Assembly (NCBI RefSeq): GCF_023898315.1
Contig: NC_064618.1
Location: 247,107,076 to 247,171,075 of the forward strand
Reading direction: 5' to 3'
Source: Schistocerca nitens
Taxonomy: Eukaryota > Arthropoda > Insecta > Orthoptera > Acrididae
Length of the DNA: 64,000 nucleotides
Part shown: positions 11,758 to 22,527 of the stretch, piece by piece
How the letters are laid out: every line of letters starts with the position of its first letter
How positions within the stretch are numbered: the first letter of the stretch is position 1
Made by a program: the position numbers and the translations under genes
The notes under the pieces: generated by a model
What the model was told of the DNA's origin: nothing
Database searches by the model: none
Seen by the model: only the letters and a program-made list of their open reading frames with translations

Positions 11758-12300
11758 AATATTTCTTTTTGCTGATGATACTAGCTTGGTAGTGAAAGAA
11801 GCTGAGTGTGGAGTGGTCACTGTATCAAATAGTGCAGTTCAAGACATACAATTATGGCTTTTAGAAAATAAATTGGTGGTAAATCACAGTAAGACTCAGT
11901 TTTTACATTTTATTAGACAAAACTATACTAAAACTCACATTTTTATTACACACAACGGGCATATGAATATTTTGTCCATAAGGGATGTCATTGTGAGGGC
12001 TGTAACTGTTGTTAAATACAAATACAATAGTTTCTGCATCAGTCTGACTGGTGCAGAAACTGTTTTATTTGTATGGGCATACGATTAGCGAGTCTGAACA
12101 ATCCAAGTTCCTAGGTTTTCAGATAGATAGTAAGCTGTCATGGAAACCCCTTGTTCAACATCTTGTTCAAAAACTGAATACTGCTATACTTACCATTCAA
12201 ACGCCATCTGCCATAAGTGATAGTCCAACACGAAATCAGTCTACTTTGCTTATTTGCATTTGCTTATGACTTGCAGCATTATACTCTGGTGTAACTATTC
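11758..12300 (+). pseudogene. LINE reverse transcriptase fragment (CR1/Jockey-like)
   Basis: The palm core FADDTS is at 11768-11785, followed by a WLLENKLVVNHSKTQ block (about 11853-11900) and FLGFQIDSKLSWKP (about 12111-12153). These match the order after the catalytic motif in CR1/Jockey-type RTs. The segment between about 11940 and 12060 looks inserted or rearranged. Both ends are lost. Confidence 0.72.
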
Positions 12301-12359
12301 CATTCATAATCGGTATTTTTTGCTCAAGAATGGGAAGTCTGAGTGTAGAGGGTGACAAT

Positions 12360-13081
12360 TATTGAACTACATGAAATAAAATCATCATAACTTCTGAACG
12401 GTTTGCATTAGGACGTTCAAACTGCACGGCTGGCCACAGGGTATGACGGGAATTAATATGCGCTGTATGGTTTTGTTTAACGATGAAGCCCACTTTCATT
12501 TGGACGGGTTCGTCAATAAGAAAAATTGGTGCATTTGAGGGACTGAGAATCTGCATTTCATGATCGAGAAGTCTCTTCACCCTCAACAGGTGACTATGTG
12601 GTGTGCAATGTCCAGTCAAGAAATAATCTGTAAGATGCTCCTTGATGGCATGGTGACTACCGAAGAATACATGAAGGTTTTGGAAGATGATTTCATCCCC
12701 ATTATCAAAAGTGACCATGATTTTGATAAGGTGTGGTTCATGCAAGATGGAGTTCAACCTCATCAAAGCAGGAGAGTGCTTGATGCATCACTTTGGGGAC
12801 TGCATTCTGACTCTTGGTTACCCACAGGCCACTGCCATGGGCCTCGATTGGCTGCCATATTCCCTGGATCTGAACACATGCAACTCCTTTTTGTGGGGCT
12901 ATGTAAAGACAAGATGTACAGCAATAACCCCAAAACCATTGCTGAGCTGAGAACAGCCATTCAGAATGTTATGGACAGTGTTGATGTTCCCACAGTTCCA
13001 AGGGTCATGCAGGATTTCATTATTTATCCACACCACATCATCCCGAATGATGGCAGGCATATTGAACATGTCATAACATGA
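12360..13081 (+). pseudogene. Mariner-type (DDE) transposase relic
   Basis: A decayed transposase C-terminal half. Seen in order: FNDEAHFHLDGFVNK (about 12475-12519), TMWCAMSSQ (about 12590), a TTEEYMKVLEDDF block, FMQDGVQPH (about 12738-12764) and a degenerate SLDLNTCNSFLWGYVK block (about 12858-12905, another frame). These correspond to the three catalytic-residue regions of insect mariner-like transposases. The N-terminal DNA-binding half is absent and at least one frameshift lies near 12780-12860. Inverted ends were not found. Confidence 0.75.
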
Positions 13082-13752
13082 ATCTAAATATCTCTAGTGT
13101 CATTTACATGTTGAAGTGTATGCATGCTGTAGTTCGTAACTAATTTACATTTTTTTTTTCATACACGTTTTATTGTTAACTGTGTCAATAATATACTCAC
13201 ATCTTGTAGTCTGCAGAGGATTCATGTACATTTTATTTTACCTGTTATTTTTCTGATGTTAATTTCATTTATTAACTTATTCTACGACCATGGAGATTTG
13301 CTCCTCAATTTGGTACTACAGAGCTAGACATGTAAAGAAACTTCAGTAGACACTGACACAAAAGGCTACCCTGTTTATGAGAACCAATGTGTTACTGGTC
13401 ATTAAGTGGTGTTGCCAAAGAGAAGTGAACACAAAGAACCTGAAGGTCTTCAACCTATTTTCTTTGCATCCTATGGCCACATATGCTCCACACTAACAAA
13501 GAAATAAAATTGAAAGTAAGTACTAAAGTCTTTAAGACATTAGAGTAATGTGACAAACCACATTATCAGTTTCAGATAGTTATAAATTAATAATCCTTAT
13601 TACGTCTGTATGTAAAAACATAGGAGACAATGTTCTTGGGCTTGAGGATCATAGAGTTGTCAGTGCTGCAAGTGGCAACTAACAGAAGTTAGTTTCCAGA
13701 TAACTCAGCATTCAGTGTCTCCATGTCCTTATGAAGCCCTACACAACATTTA
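13082..13752. other. Unassigned DNA
   Basis: Contains a T-run near 13150-13159 but no domain or repeat I recognise. Confidence 0.4.
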
Positions 13753-14050
13753 GGTTGGCCTTGGTAGCTGCGTGGTCAGCACAGATGGCTGCCATATGGA
13801 GGACCCAGGTTCAGTTCCCAGTACTGCCAAGTATTTTTCCTTGTTGGGAGGACTGGTGCGGGGTGCACTCAGCTTCATGATGCCAACTTAGGAGCTACCC
13901 GACCAAACAGTAGTGACTCCATGGTCTAGAAAGTTTGTAAAAGAACCAGGAGAGCAGTGTACCAATCACATGCCCCTCCATACTGCGCATCTGCATGAAG
14001 CTGAAAGGCAGAGGATGACATGGCAGCCAATAGACCTCACTTCGCCTTCC
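13753..14050 (+). repeat. tRNA-derived SINE
   Basis: The head reads TGGTAGCTGCGTGGTCAGCA (A-box-like, about 13764-13783), then GGTTCAGTTCCC (B-box-like, about 13808-13819), the internal pol III promoter pair expected in tRNA-derived SINEs. The body resembles the minus-strand SINE at 55972-56272, sharing an element-specific segment about AGAAGCTAC/TAGGAGCTACC. Ends are approximate. Confidence 0.7.
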
Positions 14051-14585
14051 ACAGCCTGGATGAGAAGCCTACACTACATGTTAACTGTTTGCTCTGTGTG
14101 TCGTATCATTGACATTGTCTTCTTCAGCCATTCAACAATCTTATTTGTTGACAGATTTAGTACGTTAATATTTATCTGATAGACTCGGTCTATTGCCAGA
14201 CTCACAAATGTACGACACATTTTTTCCATTTGTTATTTATTTCATGAACATACTATATTTTCTTGAGTGCTTTTGCAGATTATTATTTTGAAGCCAAGGG
14301 TTTATGCAGCTGCATCTGAGACCGATCTGTATCGCGCCGCTTACAAAATTTTGCCTTCAGCAACATAGTCCTCTTGTGTTTTAGAAAGTGAGTCAAAAAA
14401 TATTTGAAGCAATAGTATATGGCTGTGACAGCCTCATTGTTTATTTTTTAAAGACATTTAAATTCTGTATTCACTTGAAGTCTCTAACATACTGCAGTGT
14501 CACTGTGTTGAAGCATTTAGCTCCCTCACAAAAAATGGAATATACTTATAGCACATGACAAAAGTGAAAGTTTACGAATACTTAC
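14051..14585. other. Intergenic or intronic DNA
   Basis: No feature recognised; it lies just downstream of the fourth exon of the minus-strand RS gene and is probably its intron. Confidence 0.4.
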
Positions 14586-14776
14586 TCTTGAGTGAAATAT
14601 ACTTTTTGGATCATCATCATTTGTCAACAGTGGCGGAGCAGGTGCTTCTACTTCAACTTCCAGTGCTTTATCCGGTATTCTCCCAGCAGATTTTGTTGAT
14701 ACAAATGATCTCTGCTCAAATCCAGGACTATTCAATTTGTCCAAAACACTTTGTGATGGTCCCAGAGAAGTGATTC
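14586..14776 (-). CDS. RS-domain protein, exon 4
   Basis: A 191-base exon between acceptor GAAGTTACAG (ending 14777) and donor AGA/GTAAGTAT at 14585. It joins exon 3 in phase to read GITGITSLGPSQSVLDKLN, then SPGFEQRSFVSTKS and an acidic stretch with TNDDDPKSIF. Coding sequence from exons 1-4 is 789 bases, exactly 263 codons, which supports the whole model. The GFEQRSFVSTK stretch is loosely like the SFVQQTF stretch of RSRC1. The gene must continue in further exons to the left, which I could not find in the window. Confidence 0.8.
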
Positions 14777-14854
14777 CTGTAACTTCAAGTTCTTGATTTA
14801 CATGTTTAACTGTTAGAAGTTTTTATGGTACCTCTTTTTTTACAGTATACTTAC

Positions 14855-15252
14855 CAGTAATCCCGAGAATCTTTTCTGCACTTTCTGTAATTTGCTCTTT
14901 CAAACTTTTTCCATTTTCTTTCTGTCCTTCATTAACTTCACTGTTTTCTTTTTGATCTTGTTTCTCTGTCTTAATTTTAGTATACAGCTGGGAGTCTCTC
15001 GAACTCTGTGACAGAGATCTCTGTACGGAACGTGAACGTGATCTTGATTTGTCTTTCGATAGTGACCTCGAGTAAGATCTATATCTGTGTCTGGACTTGG
15101 ATGGAGATCGGGACCTAGAATGCCTTTTAACCTTCTTTTTAGATCTGGATATTATACGGTCATGTGATCTCTCTCTTGATAGTGACCTTGATCTCTCTCT
15201 GGATCGCCTGCTATGGGTCCTACTTTTTGAGTGTGACTGGTCATTGAGCATT
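14855..15252 (-). CDS. RS-domain protein, exon 3 (main RS region)
   Basis: A 398-base exon with a pyrimidine-rich acceptor (CTTTTACTTTCCAG, ending 15253) and a strong donor (CTG/GTAAGTAT at 14854). It encodes the RS domain: RRSRERSRSLSRERSHD, then RHSRSRSPSKSRHRYRS and SKDKSRSRSRS, followed by a charged KTEKQDQKENSEV region and a helix-like EQITESAEKILGI. RS domains mediate protein contacts in spliceosome assembly in the nucleus and are phosphorylated by SR kinases. No RNA-recognition motif is visible, so this would be an SR-related rather than a classical SR protein. Confidence 0.88.
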
Positions 15253-15333
15253 CTGGAAAGTAAAAGACAGGTTCTGGAAGACAATTCAGTTTTAAAAGGA
15301 AATTTAATATTAACAACTTCTTTAAAATTTTAC

Positions 15334-15447
15334 CTTTTGCCATAATGATCCCTACTATGAGAGTGGTGATGTTTTCCCCTCTTGTGCTTTCGTGAGTGCC
15401 GTTTAGAATAACTACTGTCACTGCTGGAGTATGAACAGCTTCTTGAC
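15334..15447 (-). CDS. RS-domain protein, exon 2
   Basis: A 114-base exon between an acceptor (TACTGTTCCAG, ending 15448) and a donor (AAG/GTAAAA at 15333). It encodes a Ser/Arg/His-rich segment including RSRSCSYSSSDSSYSKRHS and a KHKRGKHHHSHSRD tract. Its length is a multiple of three, so skipping it would keep the frame. Confidence 0.82.
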
Positions 15448-15525
15448 CTGGAACAGTAATCATCATCAAACAGCATTCTCAATTAGAAACAGAATTTTAA
15501 TAGTAAAAAAATGCATTTGTCTTAC

Positions 15526-15611
15526 CTTCCTCCAGTTCTATTCGACTTTTTTTTCTTCCGATAATGATCTTCTCCTCGACTAGAGTTTGAGTCGCTTGAA
15601 TATCTGCTCAT
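15526..15611 (-). CDS. RS-domain protein, coding exon 1 (start codon)
   Basis: The minus-strand ATG at 15611 opens MSRYSSDSNSSRGEDHY followed by a KKKK stretch. The exon ends at a clean donor (AAG/GTAAGA at 15525). A CTGTTACAG acceptor just upstream of the ATG suggests the exon starts near 15627 and that a 5' untranslated exon lies further right. The 86 coding bases leave phase 2, which the next exon matches. The Ser/Arg/Lys-rich start and overall layout resemble nuclear SR-related splicing proteins such as RSRC1; I cannot prove the orthology. Confidence 0.8.
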
Positions 15612-15627
15612 TGTAACTTTACAGATA

Positions 15628-15861
15628 CTGTAACAGAAAGTCATTGTTGTCAGAGGTCATTACATATTCCCTTGACATGTTCAGTGCAAGTGTGAATATA
15701 AATTTTTGGATGGCCTCTTCACATTTAACTGTTCAATTAATCAGCAGCACTTTCTACACAAGCAACAAATATTTCATTGCAGTAACAGTATACTTTATCA
15801 CACATTCTAATAATAACAACAATAATAATTGCAAAACTCTGGCACTACAACATTGCCCACA
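15628..15861. other. Probable 5' intron of the RS gene
   Basis: Non-coding AT-rich DNA just upstream of coding exon 1 with an acceptor at its left edge. A short AAT/AAC-rich stretch lies at about 15807-15830. Confidence 0.4.
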
Positions 15862-15907
15862 AACCAGATTGCCTTTCCTTAAGTAACCAGATTGCCTTTC
15901 CTTAAGT
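15862..15907. repeat. Exact 23-bp tandem duplication
   Basis: AACCAGATTGCCTTTCCTTA plus AGT occurs twice head-to-tail, at 15862-15884 and 15885-15907, with no mismatch. Confidence 0.9.
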
Positions 15908-16340
15908 GCAGCTAAACAATTAGGTGAAATAGAAAAGAAGGTAATAAAAATAATCACGAAAGTATTGGGACCAAAATGTGAGAGTGGCAAATGGGAATTA
16001 AGAACCAATAAAGAAACTGTAAAACTAACAGAATCAACATTAAAACTAACAGAATCAACATCAGATACGATGAGGAAGAAAAGAGATTTAGTCTATAGAC
16101 ACCTAAAATGGCTAGGCGAAAAGAGGATACAAAAAGAATTTTTAACATTTTTGACAGAAACCAAAAAACATCCATGACAGGGATGAAAGAAGGCAGACCT
16201 GGGAGAAACGTGAATAACACAGGAAGAAATAGGAGAAAGTGAAAAGTTCGGATCAAAAGTAAAAGGTTTCAAGTGTTTCCAAGATAAAACAAATAAAAAG
16301 ACAGGTGCAACATGGAAAAAGAAAGACGCTAGCAACATAT
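15908..16340 (+). pseudogene. LINE ORF2 C-terminal fragment (RTE-like)
   Basis: A frame with KVLGPKCESGKWELRTN, then TMRKKRDLVYRHLKWLGEKR (about 16067-16126) and EFLTFLTETKK matches the region after the RT in RTE-like LINE polyproteins. It contains an internal 21-bp tandem duplication (16021-16041 and 16042-16062) and a stop near 16177. Both ends are lost and no RT catalytic core is present. Confidence 0.6.
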
Positions 16341-16527
16341 GGAAATAATGAAAAACACTGGAAACAAAGAATAAAAGACATAAGTTATTTCATGTGCTTG
16401 TTCGCAGGTCAAACTAATTAAATAAAAAATGGGAACATATTTGTCCAGAAACAGCTGCATAAAAGTACCTATGAAAGGTAATCAAAAAGTTGCAGTCATC
16501 ACCCTGAAAAAATACAGTTACATAATG

Positions 16528-16812
16528 AATTCCAGAATGAGATCTCATTCTGGAAACATCCCCCAGGCTGTGGCTAAGCCATGTCTCCGCAGTATCCTTT
16601 CTTTCAGGAGTGCTAGTTCTGCAAGGTTCACAGGAGAGCTTCCGTAAAGTTTGGAAAGTAGGAGACGAGATACTGGCAGAAGTGAAGCTGTGAGGACCGG
16701 GCGTGAGTCGTGCTTCGGTAGCTCAGATGGTAGAGCACTTGCCCGCGAAAGGCAAAGGTCCCGAGTTCGAGTCTCGGTTGGGCACACAGTTTTAATCTGC
16801 CAGGAAGTTTCA
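16528..16812 (+). repeat. SINE with tRNA-Ser-like segment
   Basis: A repeat unit beginning near CCAGAATGAGATCTCATTCT and ending near the CCAGGAAGTTTCA motif. A related truncated copy in reverse orientation lies at 45001-45163. The tRNA-like segment sits in its right part. Confidence 0.75.
16712..16784 (+). tRNA. tRNA-Ser(CGA)-like sequence, probably a SINE part
   Basis: 73 bases with a D arm (TAGCTCAGATGGTAGAGCA), an anticodon stem TTGCC/GGCAA around loop CGCGAAA (CGA anticodon, but position 33 is G rather than U) and a T arm CCGAG/CTCGG around TTCGAGT. The acceptor stem pairs poorly and there is no long serine-type variable arm. The same sequence occurs inside the repeat at 45074-45146. It is more likely a repeat-borne pseudo-tRNA than a working gene. 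Confidence 0.5.
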
Positions 16813-17389
16813 CATAATGAATTGTTTGTTTATCTGCAGGTAGCATTTCTACTGTCTTGTTACACACTGAAATCCTCACACCACAGTGTTGCAGCACACT
16901 GCTAGAGGAACCAAGTCAAAATGGCACAGCCCATTCATAAAGTGGAGAGTTGTATAGTTATTAATATTTATCAGCAGACAATCATTGTCATATTGAATTA
17001 GTTATCTGACTATTGAACAAAAATAAGTAGCTCAAGAAAAAGAAGGAAGTGTCTACTATTTTGATAGTTTGAGCAGAATCAAAGTCTAACTGCAACCAAA
17101 TTAAGCTCAACTACTTGACAATACACAAAATGTTAAAACTAGACACTTTTATGCTTAATATAACACAGCATTGTCCTCTAATTATCCTTCCTTGTCAACA
17201 AAATGACCATTTCCTGTTGAAGTGTTGTACTGAAACCTGTATGCCACAAATATTTACATGTTTTACTTTTTACAAGAAATAAGCAATTTCTTGTGCAAAA
17301 GTGTACATGGTGACTAAATGCCACTATAGCGGCTGTAACTAAATGTGCCCAAAATGATATTTCTGCTAACTGAAGTACAGCATATATTG
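16813..17389. other. Unassigned AT-rich DNA
   Basis: No domain, RNA gene or repeat family recognised. Confidence 0.4.
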
Positions 17390-17600
17390 GTTAAATGAAG
17401 GATGTAAGCTGCAATGAAACAATTATTAAAGGAGTAGATGGTTTCAAATATATAGGAAGTAAGCTAACCAAGAAAGGAAACATCAAGGATGGAATTCTGT
17501 TATTGTGTATCTAACATAATTAGGAACTGGAAAATGCTGGCAAAGGAAATATCATGATATACAAAAGTCATATTATCCATCAATTTTATCCTTCACTTCA
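17390..17600 (+). pseudogene. LINE RT thumb fragment
   Basis: A short stretch reading GVDGFKYIGSKLTKKGNIKDG matches the post-catalytic FxYLGSxxxxDG block found in RTE-type LINEs (compare FCYLGSKITDDG in RTE-1). Nothing else of the element is left. Confidence 0.5.
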
Positions 17601-17939
17601 ATGACTGCTTCACAGCCTCCACCATCCAGATTCTATCTACCAACAGCAGCTTTTCACAGGACTTTAGATGCAAACATACGAATACTAAATGTATATAGAT
17701 CAGTATTCATATGTTTGTTTCTAAAGTACTGCCTCATATATTTACATTCATGGAATGTGCTACTCATTTTAAGCTATGACTAATGCAATATGGTGGCTTA
17801 AACCATTTTAACTCTTATATGTGAAGATGGTCCAAGACTGAAACCGATAGATATTTGGGTTTAAAACAAAAGCAGCTGATAGTTCAAATATGCATCTTAT
17901 ACACTGTTTAATGGCTGTTGACAGTCACATTATAAAAAT

Positions 17940-18430
17940 CTGTTCAAAATTATTTTCTGTAACTGTCTGTCTGTAGCCCCCGCAATGAATCCATAGACAT
18001 CCCAGTCTACACTCGGCAGGTTAAATTCGCCTCCAAGTAGTGCTGGATGATCTAGGTATTTACACGCTACTGATCGTAGAATTTCTTTGAATAACTCTTA
18101 GTATTTCTTTGAATAACTCTAGAACTATCACAGCAGAATCAGGTGACCAGTAAAAACATCCTACAATTAACTTAGTTTCACCTACAACTGTTATAAGTGA
18201 CCAGGTGACTCCACTGGCACACTCATCTTCGACCTCAATTGTCAACTGCAATGAACACTCCCCTCCTATGGCCTCTAATCTGCCTGTTCATTATACATTA
18301 CATGACTCTCAGCTTTCCACTTTGGGTTTCAGCCAGCTCTCGGTCCCAAGAATAATCTGAGTGCGAGAACTTTCCTGGAGGCTGGCAAATACTGGAACTT
18401 CATTAGGAATACTTTGACGACAGTTTACTG
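17940..18430 (-). pseudogene. LINE endonuclease fragment
   Basis: On the minus strand the frame reads GETKLIVGCFYWSPDSAVIV (about 18180-18121) and, further on, GGEFNLPSVDWDVYG, the strand and loop blocks of the apurinic-type endonuclease of CR1/Jockey-like LINEs. A 22-bp direct duplication at 18081-18120 disrupts the frame. The preceding 18250-18430 segment is probably upstream sequence of the same element. Confidence 0.65.
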
Positions 18431-19042
18431 ATAAAATTCCAGGATTATTTTCTCTACGCACAATTATTATCAATGGTTTCATTTAAACATTATGAAATCA
18501 GAAGTAAATAAACAGCAGTTATTTCATGTAAAAGTGAAAACAGCAAATTTTCCATTAATTTTGTTCACTTATATAATTTCAAACCACATACGATTCAAAA
18601 TATTGGATTTAGTGGAGCCTAAATTGACCTTTTATTTCTTACTATCTGGAGAGCATTCAGAGCCACATAGTAAATAAAATAAACCTCCAGCATGCCTGAC
18701 AAGGTACATGTTGGATTCAACAATTATTAGCAACAGAATTCCATGGACAGAGATATAGCACATATGAAAGATATTGGCTTAGTGGAAAATTGTTCCAAAG
18801 TAGAGGAATAACTGTACATGAATGATACTTGATACAAAAAGTAACAGCTCAAATTCAACACAAGGAAACAATATAATGCACGTAAAAAAAAAAATAGAAA
18901 AAAAAATTATCTGGTGTTGTTTGATTATATCACAGCCGATCAGTCACTGGAATTTGCCATCAACCATTACACATCTAGGGGGTAAATACTAATAGACTAT
19001 ACATACTGTGGTTTGCAGAATATAGATGTAAGTGACAAGAGT
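18431..19042. other. Unassigned AT-rich DNA
   Basis: Only A-runs near 18885-18907 stand out; no feature recognised. Confidence 0.4.
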
Positions 19043-19300
19043 TGTTACTGTTGTGGCCTCCAGTCCTAATTTGATTTGATGAAGCCCTCCAGACTAGTCT
19101 GTCCTGTGCAAGCCTCTTCATCTACGCATAACCACCACACCCTACAGCAATCTGAAACTGCTTACTGTTTTCATGCTTTGGCCTCCCTCTCTAATTTTTA
19201 CACAAACCCCCCTACATTTCCATCCATTGCAAACTGACAATCTTTTGCCACTCAGGATGTGTCCTCTCAACCAACCCTTCTGTAGTGCCATTACTACTTT
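19043..19300 (-). mobile_element. RTE-type LINE 3' end fragment
   Basis: TGTTGTGGCCTCCAGTCCTA followed by a GATGAAGCCCTCCA stretch and a CTGTGCAAGCCTCTTCATCT block is a diverged form of the 3' end seen in reverse at 5885-5965. Only the terminal ~250 bases remain. Confidence 0.7.
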
Positions 19301-19399
19301 GGGGGAAAATCTGTAGGAGTACAGTGCCAAAGCATTGCAGCAGATACTGGCAACTGTCAAGCATGTGTTAGACTACCAATTGCCGTAACAGGGCTGTTG

Positions 19400-20370
19400 G
19401 TTCATTATAAGACATGTCAGGCTCAGCTCTGCAACATATGCCAGAACAGCGTAAGACACTGTTTTTTGCAGTTCAGGCAAGGACACCAGGATCAGGTCTG
19501 AGAAGAGCAACATCAGCACAAGATAAACACTTCTTACAACTTGAAGTTCTCCCAACAATCATACCACTCCCGACGAAGCACAAAATCAGTTCCACCAAGT
19601 TCAAGAGGTTCAGTTTTTGTGAGAGAACCATCCAAAGAATACTGGGAGAAACCAATCTTCAATCCAGAACACCTGCTACAGACCCAGAACTCACCAGAGA
19701 TCATCACACTATGTCTCGCAAGGGAATATCGCAGGTTGAGAGTACTACAATGGGAGCAACTGCTGTTCTCCAATGAGCTGCAAACTGGCCTGCAATAACC
19801 TGGCTGTAGAGAGAGGCTCTGGAGGACACTTAGGGAAAGATATTTCCCCTGCACATTCTCAGTCAGGACACTTTCCAGGGTGGAGTTTTGATGCCATGAA
19901 TCAATACGACTTTAGGAATAGATTTGGTCCTCATGGAGCTTGGGAGCCTTCTAAGAGGAGCCTCCTATGACATCGGTGTGTGGAGGAAATCCTTGTAGAA
20001 CATGTTGTGCCTTTCACTCCATTTACTGGTTGTGGTTTTGAACTACGGTAATGCTTGACAATGCATACCCAAATAATGTGAGAATCGGGCAGGGGTTCTT
20101 GGATGAAATGAATATTCATGCTATGGCTTGGCCTGCTTGAAGCCCTGATTTGGATCCTATTGAGCATATATGAGGTCAGCTGGAGAGAAGGGCCCATCAG
20201 TACTACACAGAGAACCTACAGAATCTTCGAGGGGGCCTCCTGAAATGAGTGGAGTGCTGCATCAATGCATTAATAAGAGTATGCCTGAAAGGTTTGATGC
20301 CACGATTGGTAGAGGAGGAATTGATGCATGCTTCAGAAAATGCGACGAGAGGTCTGTGAAGTGAATCCAG
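19400..20370 (+). pseudogene. Decayed Tc1-family transposon (Tc1-B)
   Basis: Transposase remnants in broken frames: RTIQRILGETNLQSRTPAT (about 19627-19680), REYRRLRVLQWEQLLFSNE where the first catalytic Asp is replaced by Asn (about 19721-19779), MLDNAYP with the second Asp (about 20051) and SPDLDPIEHI with the Glu (about 20142-20171). The order is that of a Tc1 DDE transposase. Many stops and frameshifts; inverted ends not located. Confidence 0.72.
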
Positions 20371-20852
20371 AATACACCTGCCTTATCTTTATTAGCTTCA
20401 TCAAAATTTTTCTTGAAAAGTGCATCTGTGTTAGGTTGTTAATAATTGTATTTTTTTTTCCAGACACTTTAGCACAATATTTTATCATAAGATATTATGT
20501 TAGTGTCATAAAAGTGACTAAAATTGAAAATAATTTTCTTAAGAAATCAAAGTGTTACATTTTCTGTGCCAGTCAGTGTATTTCTTGTAATATAAAATCA
20601 ATTCCACATATCCATTTGTCCTAGCCATTTTACATACTTTCACTTTCCTTACATATGATATTTTGAGTCCTTTCGAAACCCAAGACTTTTTTGATGGCTC
20701 ATTATTCCCACACTTCTTTGTCTGCTTGGGTAAGCTGCTGATAAAGATTGATAGGAATCCATGTCAAAAACCTTAAATTAAGAACAGACATCTGTCACAT
20801 TAGACACATTTACTATTTCAGGCCTTCAAGAACAGATTATGGAACACAACAC
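20371..20852. other. Unassigned DNA
   Basis: No recognisable coding or repeat content apart from a T-run near 20450-20459. Confidence 0.35.
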
Positions 20853-20896
<44 letters not shown>

Positions 20897-20906
20897 CGAC
20901 GACGAC
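20853..20906. repeat. (AAT)n then (GAC)n microsatellite
   Basis: About 14 AAT units run directly into four GAC/CGA units. Confidence 0.95.
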
Positions 20907-20929
20907 ACATGCAAGCACACCTTACTCAC

Positions 20930-22300
20930 ACATGACCACTATCTTTGGCCACTCTGTCCACAATGCACAGGAGTACGGAGGAGGCTGGGCCAGAGGGGGA
21001 TGGATAGCAGAGAACGTGTGAGGGACAGTGAAATGCTCCTAAAAAGCATGCAGGGACGAGGTGGAGAGAGGGTAGGACAGATAGTTGCAGTTGGGCGGTT
21101 AGAAGGAGAGTGGGATAGAGGTGGGTTAGTGCAAACGGAGAGATGTAAAAAGTACATTGGTGGAACACAAAGCTGTGTAGTACTAGAATGGGATCAGGGA
21201 AGTGACTGATGGGTGAGGACAATGACTAATGAATGTTGAGGCCAGGAGGGTTATGGGAACGTAGGATATATTGCACAAAGAGTTCTCACCTGTGCAGTTC
21301 ATAAAAGCTAGTGTTGGTGGGAAGAATCCATATGGCACAGGTTGCTGTTAAGCAGTCATTGAAATGAAGAATGTTGTGTTGGGCAGAGTGCTCAACAACA
21401 GGTCCAGTTGTTTCTTGGCCACAGTTTGTCAGTGGTCATTCATGCAGACAAGACAGTTCATTGGTTGTCATGGCAACAAAGAATGCAGCACAGTGGTTGC
21501 AGCTTATCTTGTAGATCACGACTGTTTGTGACCAAACTGGAGCAGGTGGTGGTGGTGGTGGTGGCAGAATATATGGAACAGGTCTTGCATCTAGGTCTAT
21601 TACAGGAATACGAGCCATGAGATAAGGGGTTGGGGGGCAGAGGTTGTGTAGGGATGGATGAGTAAATCGCGTAGGTTCACTGGATGGTGGAATACCCCTG
21701 GGGGAGGGGGGGGGGGGTTGGAAGGATAGTGGCAGGACATTTCCCATTTCAGGACATGAGAGGTAGTCAAAAGCCTGAAGGAGGATGTAATTTGTTGGTT
21801 CAGTCCTTGGCGGTACTGAGTTACAAGAGGAATGCTCCCCTGTGGCCATATGGTGTTGAAAAAAACTCGAAAAAATATGTAAATAGCGTAGAATTACGTC
21901 TGAAAAAAAAACTGCAAAAATACACCCAAATACGTGGGAAAAATAATGAAATGGATGTAAAATGAGGGGGGGGGGGATGATATCTGCGAGACTATAATGA
22001 TAGTGAAATGCAAAACCTCACTAAAATTGTTGTGAAGTCAAGTCACAATGAGATCACAGAAAAGATACAAATTTAAAAAAATTTACTGTGGGTTGCAGGT
22101 CTGAGGGTGGACAACTGTGAGGAAGGGGGACAGCATATGTGAATGGATGATGTGAAATTAGTAGATGCAAACTGGAATGAAATGGAGACAGAGTGAGGGG
22201 TGGGAAGGGGTTGGTAGGATGAGATTAAAGATCATGTGGCACTGGAAAGGTGCGAGGATAACACTTGAAAATATGGGAGAGTGATGCAGGGAGAGTGATC
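20930..22300 (-). mobile_element. Penelope-like element PLE2, copy a (3' half)
   Basis: On the minus strand: a T-rich non-coding segment (22300-21860), then a frame reading MGNVLPLSFQ, RIPVIDLDARPVPYIL and the endonuclease-type block VVIYKISCNHCAAFFVAMTT (about 21535-21476), then a C-rich 3' region to about 20930. The same order appears in the larger copy at 24286-26950. RT is missing. Confidence 0.75.
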
Positions 22301-22527
22301 AATTTGGTGGTACAGGTTTAATTATATCGGTGGGAGTACTGTGAGACATAAGATGCTTCACCAACAATCAGTGTGGTCTTGTAGCCATCTGTTGTGTGCG
22401 GCCATGATGGGTGATACCGTGTGGATCCTAAGCAGACCATGCAGTGCAGTTTGTAAGACAGCAAGAGAAGCACAGGAAAGAAGAGATAGAAGGACGGACA
22501 TTGAGTATAGCAATGCATTAGAAAATA

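Noticed and set aside
14823..15284. RS-rich ORF as low-complexity noise
   Set aside because: It has matching splice phases over four exons, so it is better explained as a real gene; its ORF extension into the introns was discarded.
16712..16784. Functional tRNA-Ser gene
   Set aside because: The sequence is repeat-embedded, has a poorly paired acceptor stem and lacks the serine-type variable arm.
20748..21209. 153-codon plus-strand ORF with an Asn run
   Set aside because: The Asn run is the AAT microsatellite, and the rest is the reverse strand of a PLE2 3' tail.
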